DNA from: Verrucomicrobiaceae bacterium
Lineage (GTDB): Bacteria > Pseudomonadota > Gammaproteobacteria > Pseudomonadales > CAMLJR01
NCBI GenBank assembly: GCA_028293825.1
Contig: JAQGNY010000007.1
Location: 55,402-119,401 of the forward strand
DNA length: 64,000 bases
Direction of reading: 5' to 3'
The stretch's first letter is position 1; each line of letters starts with the position of its first letter. Below, one piece after another: positions 29,816-39,147 of this stretch. The notes under the pieces were generated by a model, which saw nothing but the letters and a program-made list of their open reading frames with translations, had not been told where the DNA came from and ran no database searches. The position numbers and the translations under genes were made by a program.

Positions 29816-31900
29816 ATGCGCATCGCACTGTGTTTTCTATGTTCTGTCGCGCAAGTCGGCGTGGCGGACGAAGTATCTTCAACCTATCGATATACCGATG
29901 TCATCGTTGTTTCCGGTGTATATCACGCCCGTCGCGATTTCGATTTGCCGTTCGCTATCGATCGCATTGATGCTACGGCTATTCACGATGGCCAGGCCGG
30001 AATTAATTTATCGGAATCGCTAGCGCGTGTGCCCGGTATCGTCGTGCAGAATCGGCAAAACTACGCGCAGGATTTGCAGATTTCTTCGCGCGGATTTGGC
30101 GCGCGTGCAGCGTTCGGTGTGCGCGGAATTAAATTAATTGCCGATGGTATCCCCGCGAGCACACCGGACGGTCAGGGCCAAGCCGCAACATTTAATCTCG
30201 ATGTTGCCGACCACATCGAAATGTTGCGCGGTCCGGCGGCGACGTTATACGGCAGCAATGCCGGCGGCGTGCTGCAATTATTTTCCCGCGATGGTGCTGG
30301 ACCGTTGCGCGTAACGGTCGATGAAGCGCGCGGCAGCGACAATCTGAATAAATGGCAATTCAGTGCCGAAGGTGGCGCGGACAACATGGGATTGTTGTTG
30401 AACACATCGCGTCTCACCACCGATGGTTATCGCGATCACAGCGACGCACAACGCGATCAGACTTTTGCTAAATTCACATTCATTGCAGATGCGGATAGCC
30501 GCGCCAGTATTGTCTACAACGGGCTTGAACAAAATAATACCGACGATCCGCTTGGACAAACATGGGCTGGCTATCGCGCCAAGCCGCGCTCGGTGGTTGC
30601 TGCTGCGCTGATATACAACACGCGTAAAAGTATCGATCACCAACAGCTCGGTGCGAATTACGAACGCAACATCGGCGCCGGAACGATGCAGTTAACGCTT
30701 TACGGCGGTAAGCGCAACGTCCAGCAATTTCTGGCAATTCCAAAGGGCGTGCCGAGCAATGAAACCGGTGACGGTGGTGTGGTGGATTTCGAGCGCACAT
30801 TTGGCGGCGCCGGTATGCGCTGGCTGCAATCGACACCTTTATTAAGCGGCGAATTGCATGGCACCGCCGGCGTTGATTTCAATCGCAGCAGCGACGATCG
30901 CCTAGGTTTTCAAAATTATGTCGGGCCGTCCCTTGGCGTAAAGGGCGCGTTGCGCCGCGACGAACGCGACAGCGCCAGCAGTCTCGAACCTTATTTACAA
31001 GCCGATTGGACTTTGCAGCGTTGGACATTTGCCGGCGGAATTCGGCGCAGTTGGTTTCGCAACGACGTTGACGATTTTTATTTAAGTAACGGTGATGACA
31101 GCGGTAGTGAGCGCGACAGTGCGACCACGGGTTCACTCGGTGTTAGCTACGCGTTAACGCCGGTAATAAATACGTATTTCAATATCGGTCGCGGCTACGA
31201 AACACCGACGCTAACCGAGCAAGCATATGCGCTCGGCGATGCACGCGGTTTCAATCGCGGTTTGCAAGGTGCGTCGAGCACGCAATTCGAAGGCGGCGCC
31301 AAGATGATTATCGGGCGCAATGCACGGATTAACCTCGCCGTTTTTCAAATCGATACCGACAATGAAATTGTGGTGGCAGCAGCCAGCGGTGGTCGCACCA
31401 GCTATCAAAATGCCGGCGCTACCCGAAGGCGCGGTGTTGAACTCGGCATCGACAGTCAATTCAACGAGAACTGGAGTGCGAGTTTTTCATACACGTATTT
31501 AAACGCGGTTTACGCCGACGCATTTACGGCGAGCTCGCGTTTAATCGATAGCGGAAATCGTTTGCCCGGTGTGCCGACCCAATCCGCTTTTGCAGAAATT
31601 GCGTGGCAGCCTCACGCGGGAATTAATACGGCATTCGAAGCAATTTATCGCGATACCGTCCAAGTCGAAGATGCCAATATCGCCAAGGCCGCACCGGCGT
31701 ATACGGTGTTGGATTGGCGTGCGCACTGGACACAAAATCTCGGCCAATGGGTGCTGCAGCAGACGCTGCGCGTCGATAATTTATTTGATCGCCAATACGT
31801 CGGGTCGGTAATTGTTAACGATGCCAACGCGCGCTATTACGAAGCCGCACCGGGCCGTACGTGGTATGCCGCGTTGGGGGCGAGTTATCGGTTTAATTAA
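29816..31900 (+). CDS. TonB-dependent receptor, siderophore/metal-type plug
   Basis: 694 residues from ATG 29816, giving a signal peptide MRIALCFLCSVAQVGVADE. An in-frame TTG at 29750 would add a His-rich 22-residue leader. Plug motifs: LSESLARVPGIVVQNRQNYAQD, SSRGFGARAAFGVRG and MLRGPAATLYGSNAGGVL. The barrel ends in LGASYRFN. The plug resembles FecA-like and copper/siderophore receptors rather than the other two receptors here. The ligand is unknown. It converges on the histidine-kinase gene (137-bp gap). Confidence 0.88.
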   Translation: MRIALCFLCSVAQVGVADEVSSTYRYTDVIVVSGVYHARRDFDLPFAIDRIDATAIHDGQAGINLSESLARVPGIVVQNRQNYAQDLQISSRGFGARAAFGVRGIKLIADGIPASTPDGQGQAATFNLDVADHIEMLRGPAATLYGSNAGGVLQLFSRDGAGPLRVTVDEARGSDNLNKWQFSAEGGADNMGLLLNTSRLTTDGYRDHSDAQRDQTFAKFTFIADADSRASIVYNGLEQNNTDDPLGQTWAGYRAKPRSVVAAALIYNTRKSIDHQQLGANYERNIGAGTMQLTLYGGKRNVQQFLAIPKGVPSNETGDGGVVDFERTFGGAGMRWLQSTPLLSGELHGTAGVDFNRSSDDRLGFQNYVGPSLGVKGALRRDERDSASSLEPYLQADWTLQRWTFAGGIRRSWFRNDVDDFYLSNGDDSGSERDSATTGSLGVSYALTPVINTYFNIGRGYETPTLTEQAYALGDARGFNRGLQGASSTQFEGGAKMIIGRNARINLAVFQIDTDNEIVVAAASGGRTSYQNAGATRRRGVELGIDSQFNENWSASFSYTYLNAVYADAFTASSRLIDSGNRLPGVPTQSAFAEIAWQPHAGINTAFEAIYRDTVQVEDANIAKAAPAYTVLDWRAHWTQNLGQWVLQQTLRVDNLFDRQYVGSVIVNDANARYYEAAPGRTWYAALGASYRFN

Positions 31901-32037
31901 ATCTTCAGTGCTAATCAGCGGCAATTTTATTAGCGGATCGACTCAATCTGATCGAGTGTGATGATAATTTTTTAGTCACTAATTATTGAGGAATTAATTG
32001 TTCGCTGGCCAAGCGCACGCTGAGTTCTTTCTGCAAA

Positions 32038-33957
32038 TCATTTAAGTAATTTTTTAAGTAAATCTGCCATCGCTGTTACATCGACCGGTTTAGTGAGATG
32101 GGCAACAAATCCTGCTTTTAAGCTGCTGGTGCGATCGGTTTCTTGACCGTAGCCAGTTACGGCAATGAGTGGTGGCGGGTCGATTGTTTCGCGCGAAATA
32201 CGTTTCGCCACTTCGATGCCGCTAATGTCGGGCAGACCGATGTCCATTAGTATCAGATCGGGTGTATCGGATTTAATGCGGTTGATGGCATCAGCGCCGC
32301 TATAGGCCACTTGCGTTTCAAAGCCGAGTACCTGCAGCAACAGCGCCATGGTATTTGCGGCATCTTCATTATCGTCGACGACCAAAATACGTTTTTTCTC
32401 GACGATATCGTTGGATTGTCTGACGCGCGGTGAGCGTTCCATTGGTGCATTAATTACCGGCAGAAAAATAATAAATTCGCTGCCGCTGGTGCCGGAGCTA
32501 TACGCGGCGACTTCGCCGCCATGTAAGGCGACTAAATCATTCACCAAGCTGAGTCCTAAGCCGAGACCGCCTTGCGTGCGCGCGAGGTCCTGTTCGCCCT
32601 GTTCGAACAAACCAAAAATGGTGGAAAGCGAGGAGGGTGGAATACCAACACCGTTATCCTTTACCGAAATTTCGACCTTTTCTGATTGAAGCCGAATGGT
32701 CAAATCAATCGTACCGTGCTCGGGCGTGAATTTAATTGCATTGGTGAGTAAGTTCACGACGGTTTGGACAAGCCGTGTGCGATCGCCACTCACCCATATC
32801 GATGTCGCAGTGGGCGAGAAATTCAATGTATGCATTTTGCGGTGCGCGAGCGACTGCACTGTTTCAAGCGCTTCGACAGCGATGTCGTTTATTTTAATGG
32901 GCTTGCGGTCCAGAGTTATTTTGCCGCTTTTAATTCGGCTCACGTCGAGTAGATCATCGACAATTTGCGTCATATGGCCGACTTGTCGGCCGATGATGTC
33001 TTGCATTTGTTGAGCGCGATCTGACGTTGTTTTCTCCATGGATAAAACAGTCACGGCGTTTGAAATTGGCGCCAACGGATTGCGCAATTCATGGCCGAGC
33101 ATGGCGAGAAATTTAGTAATTTGTCGGCCTTCGTCCTCAAGCAAAATAATTTTTCTTTTTTCCGTCAAGTCACGAGTGACTTTTGCGAAACCTCGATGAA
33201 CGCCGGAAGCGTCGTACAGCGCAGTGATCACCACATTTGCCCAAAAGCGACTGCCGTCTTTGCGAATGCGCCAACCCTCGTCTTCAAAGCGACCTTCACG
33301 TTTGGCGATTTTCAATTCGAGGTCGGGCAGGCCGGCGGCTAATGCATCGGCGGGATAAAATACAGAAAAATGTTTTCCCAAAATTTCGGCTTCTTCGTAG
33401 CCTTTATTAAGTTTGGCACCGAGGTTCCAGCTGGCAATTCTTCCCTCGGGATCAAGCATGAAAATTGCGTAATCCTTGACGCCTTCCACCAATAAACGAA
33501 AGCGCTCTTCGCTTAAACGCAACAATTCTTCCTGGCGGCGGCGCTCGCTCAAATCGCGGGTGATTTTACTGAAGCCGATAAATTCGCCGGCCTCATTGCT
33601 GAGCCTGGTAATAATGATATTGGCCCAGAAGCGCGTTCCGTCTTTGCGAATGCGCCAGCCTTCATCTTCGAAGCGCCCAACCTCACGCGCGACGGCTAAT
33701 TCATGATTGGGCCAGTTGCGTTCGTTGAGTTCGGCTGGATAAAACACGGAGAAATGCTTGCCGATAATTTCATGCGCTCTATAGCCTTTTATTTTTTCGG
33801 CGCCGATATTCCATGTTTGCACGAACCCCTGCGTGTCCAAAAAAAAGATGCCGTAATCGGCCACCGATTCGACCATCGATCGAAAATCGAGTTGAGACTT
33901 TCCCTGGGTTATCGGCAGGCGTGCGACAGGTTGGTGATCCGGACTTTTTTCTTTCAT
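32038..33957 (-). CDS. Soluble PAS-PAS hybrid histidine kinase with receiver domain
   Basis: 639 residues, no membrane segment. Two PAS/PAC units (about 25-145 and 150-275) are near repeats of one another (both contain GRFEDEGWRIRKDG and ILGKHFSVFYPA-like stretches), suggesting tandem duplication. Then come HisKA with LAMLGHELRNPLAP (phospho-His about 295), HATPase_c (NLLTNAIKFTPEHG, DNGVGIPP, GGLGLGLSLV) and a C-terminal receiver (ILVVDDNEDAA, phospho-Asp in LILMDIGLPD, KPVD). It senses an internal cue, perhaps redox or a ligand, and probably passes phosphate to a separate regulator, since no output domain is fused. Confidence 0.92.
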   Translation of the reverse strand: MKEKSPDHQPVARLPITQGKSQLDFRSMVESVADYGIFFLDTQGFVQTWNIGAEKIKGYRAHEIIGKHFSVFYPAELNERNWPNHELAVAREVGRFEDEGWRIRKDGTRFWANIIITRLSNEAGEFIGFSKITRDLSERRRQEELLRLSEERFRLLVEGVKDYAIFMLDPEGRIASWNLGAKLNKGYEEAEILGKHFSVFYPADALAAGLPDLELKIAKREGRFEDEGWRIRKDGSRFWANVVITALYDASGVHRGFAKVTRDLTEKRKIILLEDEGRQITKFLAMLGHELRNPLAPISNAVTVLSMEKTTSDRAQQMQDIIGRQVGHMTQIVDDLLDVSRIKSGKITLDRKPIKINDIAVEALETVQSLAHRKMHTLNFSPTATSIWVSGDRTRLVQTVVNLLTNAIKFTPEHGTIDLTIRLQSEKVEISVKDNGVGIPPSSLSTIFGLFEQGEQDLARTQGGLGLGLSLVNDLVALHGGEVAAYSSGTSGSEFIIFLPVINAPMERSPRVRQSNDIVEKKRILVVDDNEDAANTMALLLQVLGFETQVAYSGADAINRIKSDTPDLILMDIGLPDISGIEVAKRISRETIDPPPLIAVTGYGQETDRTSSLKAGFVAHLTKPVDVTAMADLLKKLLK

Positions 33958-34566
33958 AGCTAAAAACTCGCAATGACGTTTTAGTGCAATATCGTCCGTG
34001 GTGTTGATCGCTCCTGACCGGTGAATTCGGTTTTGTGCGTTGCGGTTGGATGCCTGCAGCGCATTATCATTTTTCTTATAGTTTTGGCATAGCTACAATT
34101 CGTCCGGCTGGACTAGGTGCGCCCGCTTCAGCACTGAGATTTCATTGCTTAAATGCCGCAGTCGTCTGCAATAGAACCTATGCCACGGCAATTAGATAGA
34201 TTTAGAAATTGCAGAATAAATGTAATGTGCCGTCTTTACTGGATAAGGCATCAGATTGTGCTGCACTCTATCTCTCGTATCGAGATCCATAATGCAGTGC
34301 CGATAAGCCCGATCCCCGGTAAAAAACTGACGACGGCGCGCAATTTGTCCGCATCAAGGTATCAATTAGCCATCGCTAACGTTTCATCTGCGCGTATTAG
34401 CTGCGTGATGGCACCTAAGCCTTTTATAATGCGCCGCTGAAAGTAGGGGAGAGCACCGCAGAGCTGCCGATGGCGAATACTTGGCAGCCGTTGCCTGCTT
34501 ATCTCGCAAAATTTTTTGACAGTCTCATTCAAGACAATTTTCATTCACTACAAAGAGAAAATTAAT
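33958..34566. other. Intergenic region, no gene seen
   Basis: About 600 bp between the leftward kinase gene and the rightward oxidoreductase. A short inverted repeat ATCTC-N7-GAGAT lies at 34270-34286, about 280 bp before the oxidoreductase, and could be an operator. Otherwise nothing recognised. Confidence 0.4.
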
Positions 34567-35568
34567 ATGAAAGCACTCTATCTAGAAACAGCGGGCGGCC
34601 CGGAAAGTGTGGCAGTTAGGGAAGTTGAGACGCCAACACCGAAAGCCGGTGAAGTGCGCGTTGCCATCAAGGCGGCATCGCTCAATCACCGCGAGTTGTG
34701 GATTCCGCGCGGCCAGTATCCGGGTATGGTGCTGCCCGCCACGCTCGGCTGCGACGGCGCAGGTGTTGTCGATATGCTGGGTGACGGTGTCACCGGCGCT
34801 AAAGTTGGCGACGAAGTTGTGCTTTACCCTGGTCTGAATTGGGGCCCAAGCCGCCGCACGCCTTCGAAAGAATTCGGTCTGCTCGGCATGCCGGGACCAG
34901 GCACCATAGCCGAGTACATCTGCGTACCTGTTGAAAACCTCGCGCCGAAACCCTCTTTTATGAGCTTCGAAGAAGCGGCAGCGGTTCCGCTGACCGGCCT
35001 GACTTCGTGGCGTTCGCTGATGTACAAAGGCGAGCTGCAACCGGGTGAAACGGTACTGATCATCGGTATCGGCGGCGGCGTGGCTACCTGGGGTCTGGCG
35101 TTTGCCGTGGCTCATGGCGCCAATGTTTATGTGACTGGCGAGAACGATCAAGTCATCGAAAACGCCATCAAAATGGGTGCGAAGGCAGGCTTGAACTTCA
35201 ATGAGCCGGACTGGCGCAAGAAAGTTATGCCGATGACCGGCGGTGTTGACGTGGTAATCGACGGCGCGCCAAGCCCGAGCTTCGCCAACTACGTGCGCAG
35301 CATCAATCCAGGCGCACGCATCGTGATTTACGGATCGACGGCAGGCAACGAATTTAAAGTTAACGCCACCGATATCTTCTTGCGCAGCGCCACCGTACTG
35401 GGCAGCCAAGTTGGTGATCCGCAAGACTTCCGCGACATGCTCGCGTTTGTCGACAAGCACAAAATCAAAACCGTTATCGAGCGCACATTCCCATTAGCGG
35501 AAGCTAAAGAAGCGTTGCTGTATCTGCAAGACAAGCATCAGTTCGGCAAGGTCGTTGTAACAATCTAA
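34567..35568 (+). CDS. Medium-chain dehydrogenase/reductase (quinone-oxidoreductase-like)
   Basis: 333 residues from ATG 34567 (AGAGAAA upstream). MDR fold: the catalytic-domain start MKALYLETAGGPESVAVREVE, NHRELWIPRGQYPG, GCDGAGVV, and the nucleotide-binding loop IIGIGGGVATWGLAFAVAHGANVYVTG (about 165). The four structural-zinc cysteines are missing, so it is probably a zinc-independent NADPH quinone/enoyl/aldehyde reductase. It lies 630 bp upstream of the LuxE/LuxC genes with its own terminator and could serve the same pathway by reducing the aldehyde. That link is inference. Confidence 0.85.
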   Translation: MKALYLETAGGPESVAVREVETPTPKAGEVRVAIKAASLNHRELWIPRGQYPGMVLPATLGCDGAGVVDMLGDGVTGAKVGDEVVLYPGLNWGPSRRTPSKEFGLLGMPGPGTIAEYICVPVENLAPKPSFMSFEEAAAVPLTGLTSWRSLMYKGELQPGETVLIIGIGGGVATWGLAFAVAHGANVYVTGENDQVIENAIKMGAKAGLNFNEPDWRKKVMPMTGGVDVVIDGAPSPSFANYVRSINPGARIVIYGSTAGNEFKVNATDIFLRSATVLGSQVGDPQDFRDMLAFVDKHKIKTVIERTFPLAEAKEALLYLQDKHQFGKVVVTI

Positions 35569-35590
35569 GTAGCGATCTAATGAATTGGGT

Positions 35591-35638
35591 CTGCGGTATC
35601 GCGCCGTGCATTTCGATGCACGTCGTCACTGCCGCAGG
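35591..35638 (+). terminator. Probable terminator after the oxidoreductase gene
   Basis: Nested stems: outer CTGCGG/CCGCAG and inner GTGCAT-TTCG-ATGCAC, followed by TTTCATTTTT. It lies 23 bp after the stop. Confidence 0.6.
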
Positions 35639-35672
35639 CTTTCATTTTTCGTAAAACCATCGAACAAAATAG

Positions 35673-35969
35673 TTATTTAAGAATTACGACCTCAACGTCG
35701 TTCACGCCTCGTGTAAAACTCAAACGTTTAAATCCCAACCGCAGCGCCATTTGTTTCGAAGATTCTCGCGTGGATATGCGATGCGCATTTCTAGATTGAT
35801 CGGCAACTGGATTGACGGCGGGATCGTCCGGAAATAAGTGCAGAAAAACTTTTTCGACGATGTCGATTTGCTGTTGGTTATCCGGCTGTTCTTCAACCTC
35901 TAAATCAAGACGGGCGCTAACACCATTTTTATGGGCAAAGTCGACCTGCATTGTCGTTGTCTGTTTCAT
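35673..35969 (-). CDS. Hypothetical protein
   Basis: 98 residues, soluble and acidic in the middle (LDLEVEEQPDNQQQIDIVEKVFLHLF), with a basic C-terminal half (SKQMALRLGFKRLSFTRG). The ribosome site is weak (GAAG). It lies alone and opposite in direction to its neighbours. No family recognised; it may be real because its composition is protein-like, but support is limited. Confidence 0.45.
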   Translation of the reverse strand: MKQTTTMQVDFAHKNGVSARLDLEVEEQPDNQQQIDIVEKVFLHLFPDDPAVNPVADQSRNAHRISTRESSKQMALRLGFKRLSFTRGVNDVEVVILK

Positions 35970-36198
35970 TTCTTCGGTTATCCAGATCAGGTTTGCAGAA
36001 TGTCGTCATGTGTGACGACCAAGCAAGACTGCATTTTTGCCAAGTATAAATCGCCACTTTTCAGCGAGTGCTGTTTGTTGTCTCCACGCCAGGTCCTTTT
36101 CACAATACTTTAGCCCTTTAGCTATAGCGTTTGCGGTTGTTGAGCGCTGCCTCAAGTCATAGTCTGATCCGAGTTTAATCATCCTTCGGAAGACAACA

Positions 36199-37557
36199 AT
36201 GAGCGCAATTGACGAGATCAAATCGCTGGTCGGCAAACCCGATCCCTATCGAGACGCACCTTCGTATTTACGCGATCTGCAGTTGGAGGCCGTGCGCGAA
36301 CGTTTCTTCGAAAAGCGCAGCCAGCTGAAGATCGTCGATCGCCGCGCCAGTGACGCCGGCATCGAGGAAATCCACACGCTCGACGATCTGGTGTCGCTGC
36401 TGTTCGTGCATACCAATTACAAAAGTTACCCGGAAAGCTTCGTCGATAAAGGCCAGTGGGCCAACATGAGCCTGTGGTTGCAGACGCTGACCAGCGCGCC
36501 GGTGACGAAAGTAAAAATGGACGGCGTCAAAGATGCCGACGAATGGCTGAACCGGTTGCGCGGCGCCGGCCACGAACTGTTCGCGTCCAGCGGTACATCG
36601 GGCAAATGCTCTTTTCTCGATCAAACTCCGGCCGATGTGACACTGGCGCTGAAAGCATACGAACAGGGCTTTCTGGCGCAATGGGCGCCGCTCAAACCGC
36701 AGCGCGACCGTACCTCTTTTGTGTTTTTCCCGCCGACCGGCGTGCATCGCCTGTGCGGGCCGAATCATCATTTCTGGACCAACTTCGTATCGCCGGCAGG
36801 CGAAGCGCATTTCGTCTCGGACGAACCGCTGCTGGCAGCGCCGGGAATTCGCGCCGGTCAATTGCGCCGCGCGCTTGCGGCCGGCACCGCGATGCCCGAT
36901 GAGATCGCCGCCTTCGAAGCCGAAAATGCCACGCGCGCTCAAAAAATGGATGCCGCCGTCGCCGACTTTATGGATCAGATTTACGAGAACCGACATAACC
37001 CGCTAGCGTTCGGCGTGATGTGGCCGCAGGCGTTTCAAGTCGTACAAACGATGCGCGCACGCGGCGTGAAGGATGGGGATATGCACCCCGATACCGTGCT
37101 GTGCATGGGCGGTGGTGTCAAAGGCGTGAAATTGCCGGACGATTACAAGGAGCAGATTTACAGCTTCTTCGGCCTGAAATCGGACCGCTATTTCAACAGC
37201 TACGCGATGGTCGAGATGACCGGCCTCAGCCCGCTCCGCCACGATCTGAATGCCTATGCGATTCCGCCGTGGATCGTGCCGCTGGTGCTCGACAAAACCG
37301 GCGAAAAATTGCTGAACCCAGAGGACGGCAAAGGTCAGGTCGAAGGCCGTATGGCGCTGTTCGATCTGCTCACCGATGCGCGCTGGGGCGGTTTGATTTC
37401 GGGCGATAAAGTCGTGGTCGATTTCGATTCGGCCGACGGGTTCTCCGGTCCGCTGGTGCGCTCGATTGCGCGTTACCAGGATCTGGAAGAGGGCGAAGAC
37501 AAGCTGACCTGCGCGGGCACTATCGACTCCTATGTACGCGGCGCGATAAATCTTTAA
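36199..37557 (+). CDS. LuxE-like acyl-activating enzyme 1
   Basis: 452 residues of the LuxE/PaaK-like adenylate-forming group, longer than classical LuxE (about 370-380). The phosphate-binding loop ELFASSGTSGKCSFL is near residue 130, a mid motif VLCMGGGVKGVKLPDDYKEQI near 305 and NSYAMVEMTGL near 335. LuxE enzymes adenylate a fatty or other carboxylic acid and pass the acyl group to LuxC. It is the first gene of a rightward run; luxC-like 1 follows by 101 bp. It lacks the CPCGR stretch found in LuxE-like 2, so the two copies are not equivalent. GC-rich with CTG-dominated leucines, unlike the genes left of it. Substrate unknown. Confidence 0.85.
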   Translation: MSAIDEIKSLVGKPDPYRDAPSYLRDLQLEAVRERFFEKRSQLKIVDRRASDAGIEEIHTLDDLVSLLFVHTNYKSYPESFVDKGQWANMSLWLQTLTSAPVTKVKMDGVKDADEWLNRLRGAGHELFASSGTSGKCSFLDQTPADVTLALKAYEQGFLAQWAPLKPQRDRTSFVFFPPTGVHRLCGPNHHFWTNFVSPAGEAHFVSDEPLLAAPGIRAGQLRRALAAGTAMPDEIAAFEAENATRAQKMDAAVADFMDQIYENRHNPLAFGVMWPQAFQVVQTMRARGVKDGDMHPDTVLCMGGGVKGVKLPDDYKEQIYSFFGLKSDRYFNSYAMVEMTGLSPLRHDLNAYAIPPWIVPLVLDKTGEKLLNPEDGKGQVEGRMALFDLLTDARWGGLISGDKVVVDFDSADGFSGPLVRSIARYQDLEEGEDKLTCAGTIDSYVRGAINL

Positions 37558-37658
37558 GTGCGCTATTCCCGCGAATCCGCAAGATGCGTTGCCGCAGATT
37601 TTGCGGCTTCGGCCAAGGCGCACTTTAAGGCCATCAACTTATTCGTGAGGACACGATC

Positions 37659-39083
37659 ATGACCAGTCAGGCAAAAGCGGATCAATTAATCACGCGGCTT
37701 GAAGTGCCGCACTTCGTCAAAGGCGTCGTCAAATTGGGTGCTGAGGTCGAGCAGCGCTCGCGCGCGCAATCGACGCCGGTGTTCACGCCGAAAACCACGC
37801 TCGACGAAATGGTGTGGCGCCGCCACGAACCGACCCCGGCATTCAATACGCCGATTGCCGACATCATCGATTTTCTGGTCGAAGTGGGCGAGCGGCTCGA
37901 TTTCGACAACAACCCGTACCTGCAGGAAGCGGTCGCCAATATGTCGCATTTCAGCTCGCTCGATCCGCGCGTACTGGAAAACGCCTACCGCGATATGCCG
38001 TTCATGTTCCGCCGCGAGGGCATCGTCGCCGAGATCGAGCAAACGCTCGGCAGTCTCGATGTGCTCGATGGCTGGGTCGCGCGCAATCCGTATCTGCCGA
38101 GCAGCCGCGTACGCGCAATTCCGCCGCGCATGGTGCATGTGCTGGCCGGCAATGCGCCGGTAGTGCCGCCGATCACCATCGTGCGCGGTGCTGTCACCAA
38201 GGGCGTGCATCTGCTGAAGTTGCCGTCCAACGACATGTTCACCACCACGGCTATTCTGCGCACGATGGCCGATGTCGACCCCAACCATCCAACCACACGC
38301 TCGTTCTCGGCGGTGTATTGGCGCGGCGGCGATGAAAAAATTGAATCGGCGATTTACCGCTCGCAATACTTCGACAAGATCGTGGTCTGGGGTGGCGAGG
38401 CGGCGGTGAAGCACGTCGTCAAATACACCGGCCCCGGTCTGGAGATGGTGTCGTTCGATCCGAAAGTGTCGGTGTCGATGATCGGCCGCGCGGTGTTCGA
38501 AAGCCCGGAAGTTTTGCGTGAGGTGGCGGCGAAAGCGGCGGCCGATGTGATTGGCTGGAATCAGGACGCGTGTTCGGCGTCGCGCTTTCAGTACGTTGAA
38601 GGCAGTACCGAAGAGGTCGACCAATACTGCGAAGAGCTGGTTAAGGCGATGGCGGTCGACACCCGCTACGGTCCCGGTAAGAGCAATCTGATTCCGCCGG
38701 CCGATCTGCGCGAACAGCTCGACATGCTGCAAAACCTCGAGCCGATCTACCGCGTGTTCGGCCGCTACGACGGCAACGGCATGGTGGTTCGTTCCGACGA
38801 GCCGGTGTCGTTCAGTCCGACCGGCAAACTGGTGAATGTGGTGCGCGTCGACAAGCTGGCCGACGCAGTACAGTTCATCACCGTCGCAACGCAGACCGTT
38901 GGCATTTATCCGAAGGCCGAGCGATTGGCGCTGCGCGACAGCCTTGCCAGTTGCGGTGCGCAACGGCTGGTCGAGATCGGCGACGTCAACGGCGGCGAAG
39001 GTTTCGGCGGCTCCCCGCACGATGCCGGCATGCCCGTCAATCGCTTCATGCGCTGGGTGGTGGAATCCGGCGATCACAGCTGA
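37659..39083 (+). CDS. LuxC-like acyl reductase 1
   Basis: 474 residues, the usual LuxC length. LuxC reduces an acyl-enzyme or acyl-CoA to aldehyde with NADPH. The nucleotide-binding region (VLAGNAPVVPPITIVRGAV, about 161; KLPSNDMFTTTAILRTM, about 187) and the nucleophile Cys305 in NQDACSASR are intact, as is a C-terminal GAQRLVEIGDVN. GTGAGGA lies 7 nt before the ATG. It pairs with LuxE-like 1, and MFS starts 64 bp downstream. A long open minus-strand frame here is a high-GC shadow. Confidence 0.88.
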   Translation: MTSQAKADQLITRLEVPHFVKGVVKLGAEVEQRSRAQSTPVFTPKTTLDEMVWRRHEPTPAFNTPIADIIDFLVEVGERLDFDNNPYLQEAVANMSHFSSLDPRVLENAYRDMPFMFRREGIVAEIEQTLGSLDVLDGWVARNPYLPSSRVRAIPPRMVHVLAGNAPVVPPITIVRGAVTKGVHLLKLPSNDMFTTTAILRTMADVDPNHPTTRSFSAVYWRGGDEKIESAIYRSQYFDKIVVWGGEAAVKHVVKYTGPGLEMVSFDPKVSVSMIGRAVFESPEVLREVAAKAAADVIGWNQDACSASRFQYVEGSTEEVDQYCEELVKAMAVDTRYGPGKSNLIPPADLREQLDMLQNLEPIYRVFGRYDGNGMVVRSDEPVSFSPTGKLVNVVRVDKLADAVQFITVATQTVGIYPKAERLALRDSLASCGAQRLVEIGDVNGGEGFGGSPHDAGMPVNRFMRWVVESGDHS

Positions 39084-39147
39084 GTTGGTGCCGTAGTTGC
39101 TTTTGTCCTTGAAGCGAGGGACGTGAACATCGCGAGGTATAACAATA

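Noticed and set aside
31980..32037. Coding-like tail (DLQKELSVRLASEQLIPQ) past the histidine-kinase stop in a shifted frame
   Set aside because: The receiver domain already ends normally at the stop; a short chance frame is more likely than a frameshift.
35673..36198. Possible leader or operator for the LuxE/LuxC run
   Set aside because: No convincing repeat or promoter motif could be read by eye.
36268..36996. 242-codon minus-strand frame opposite LuxE-like 1
   Set aside because: Shadow frame; the plus-strand protein has clear motifs.
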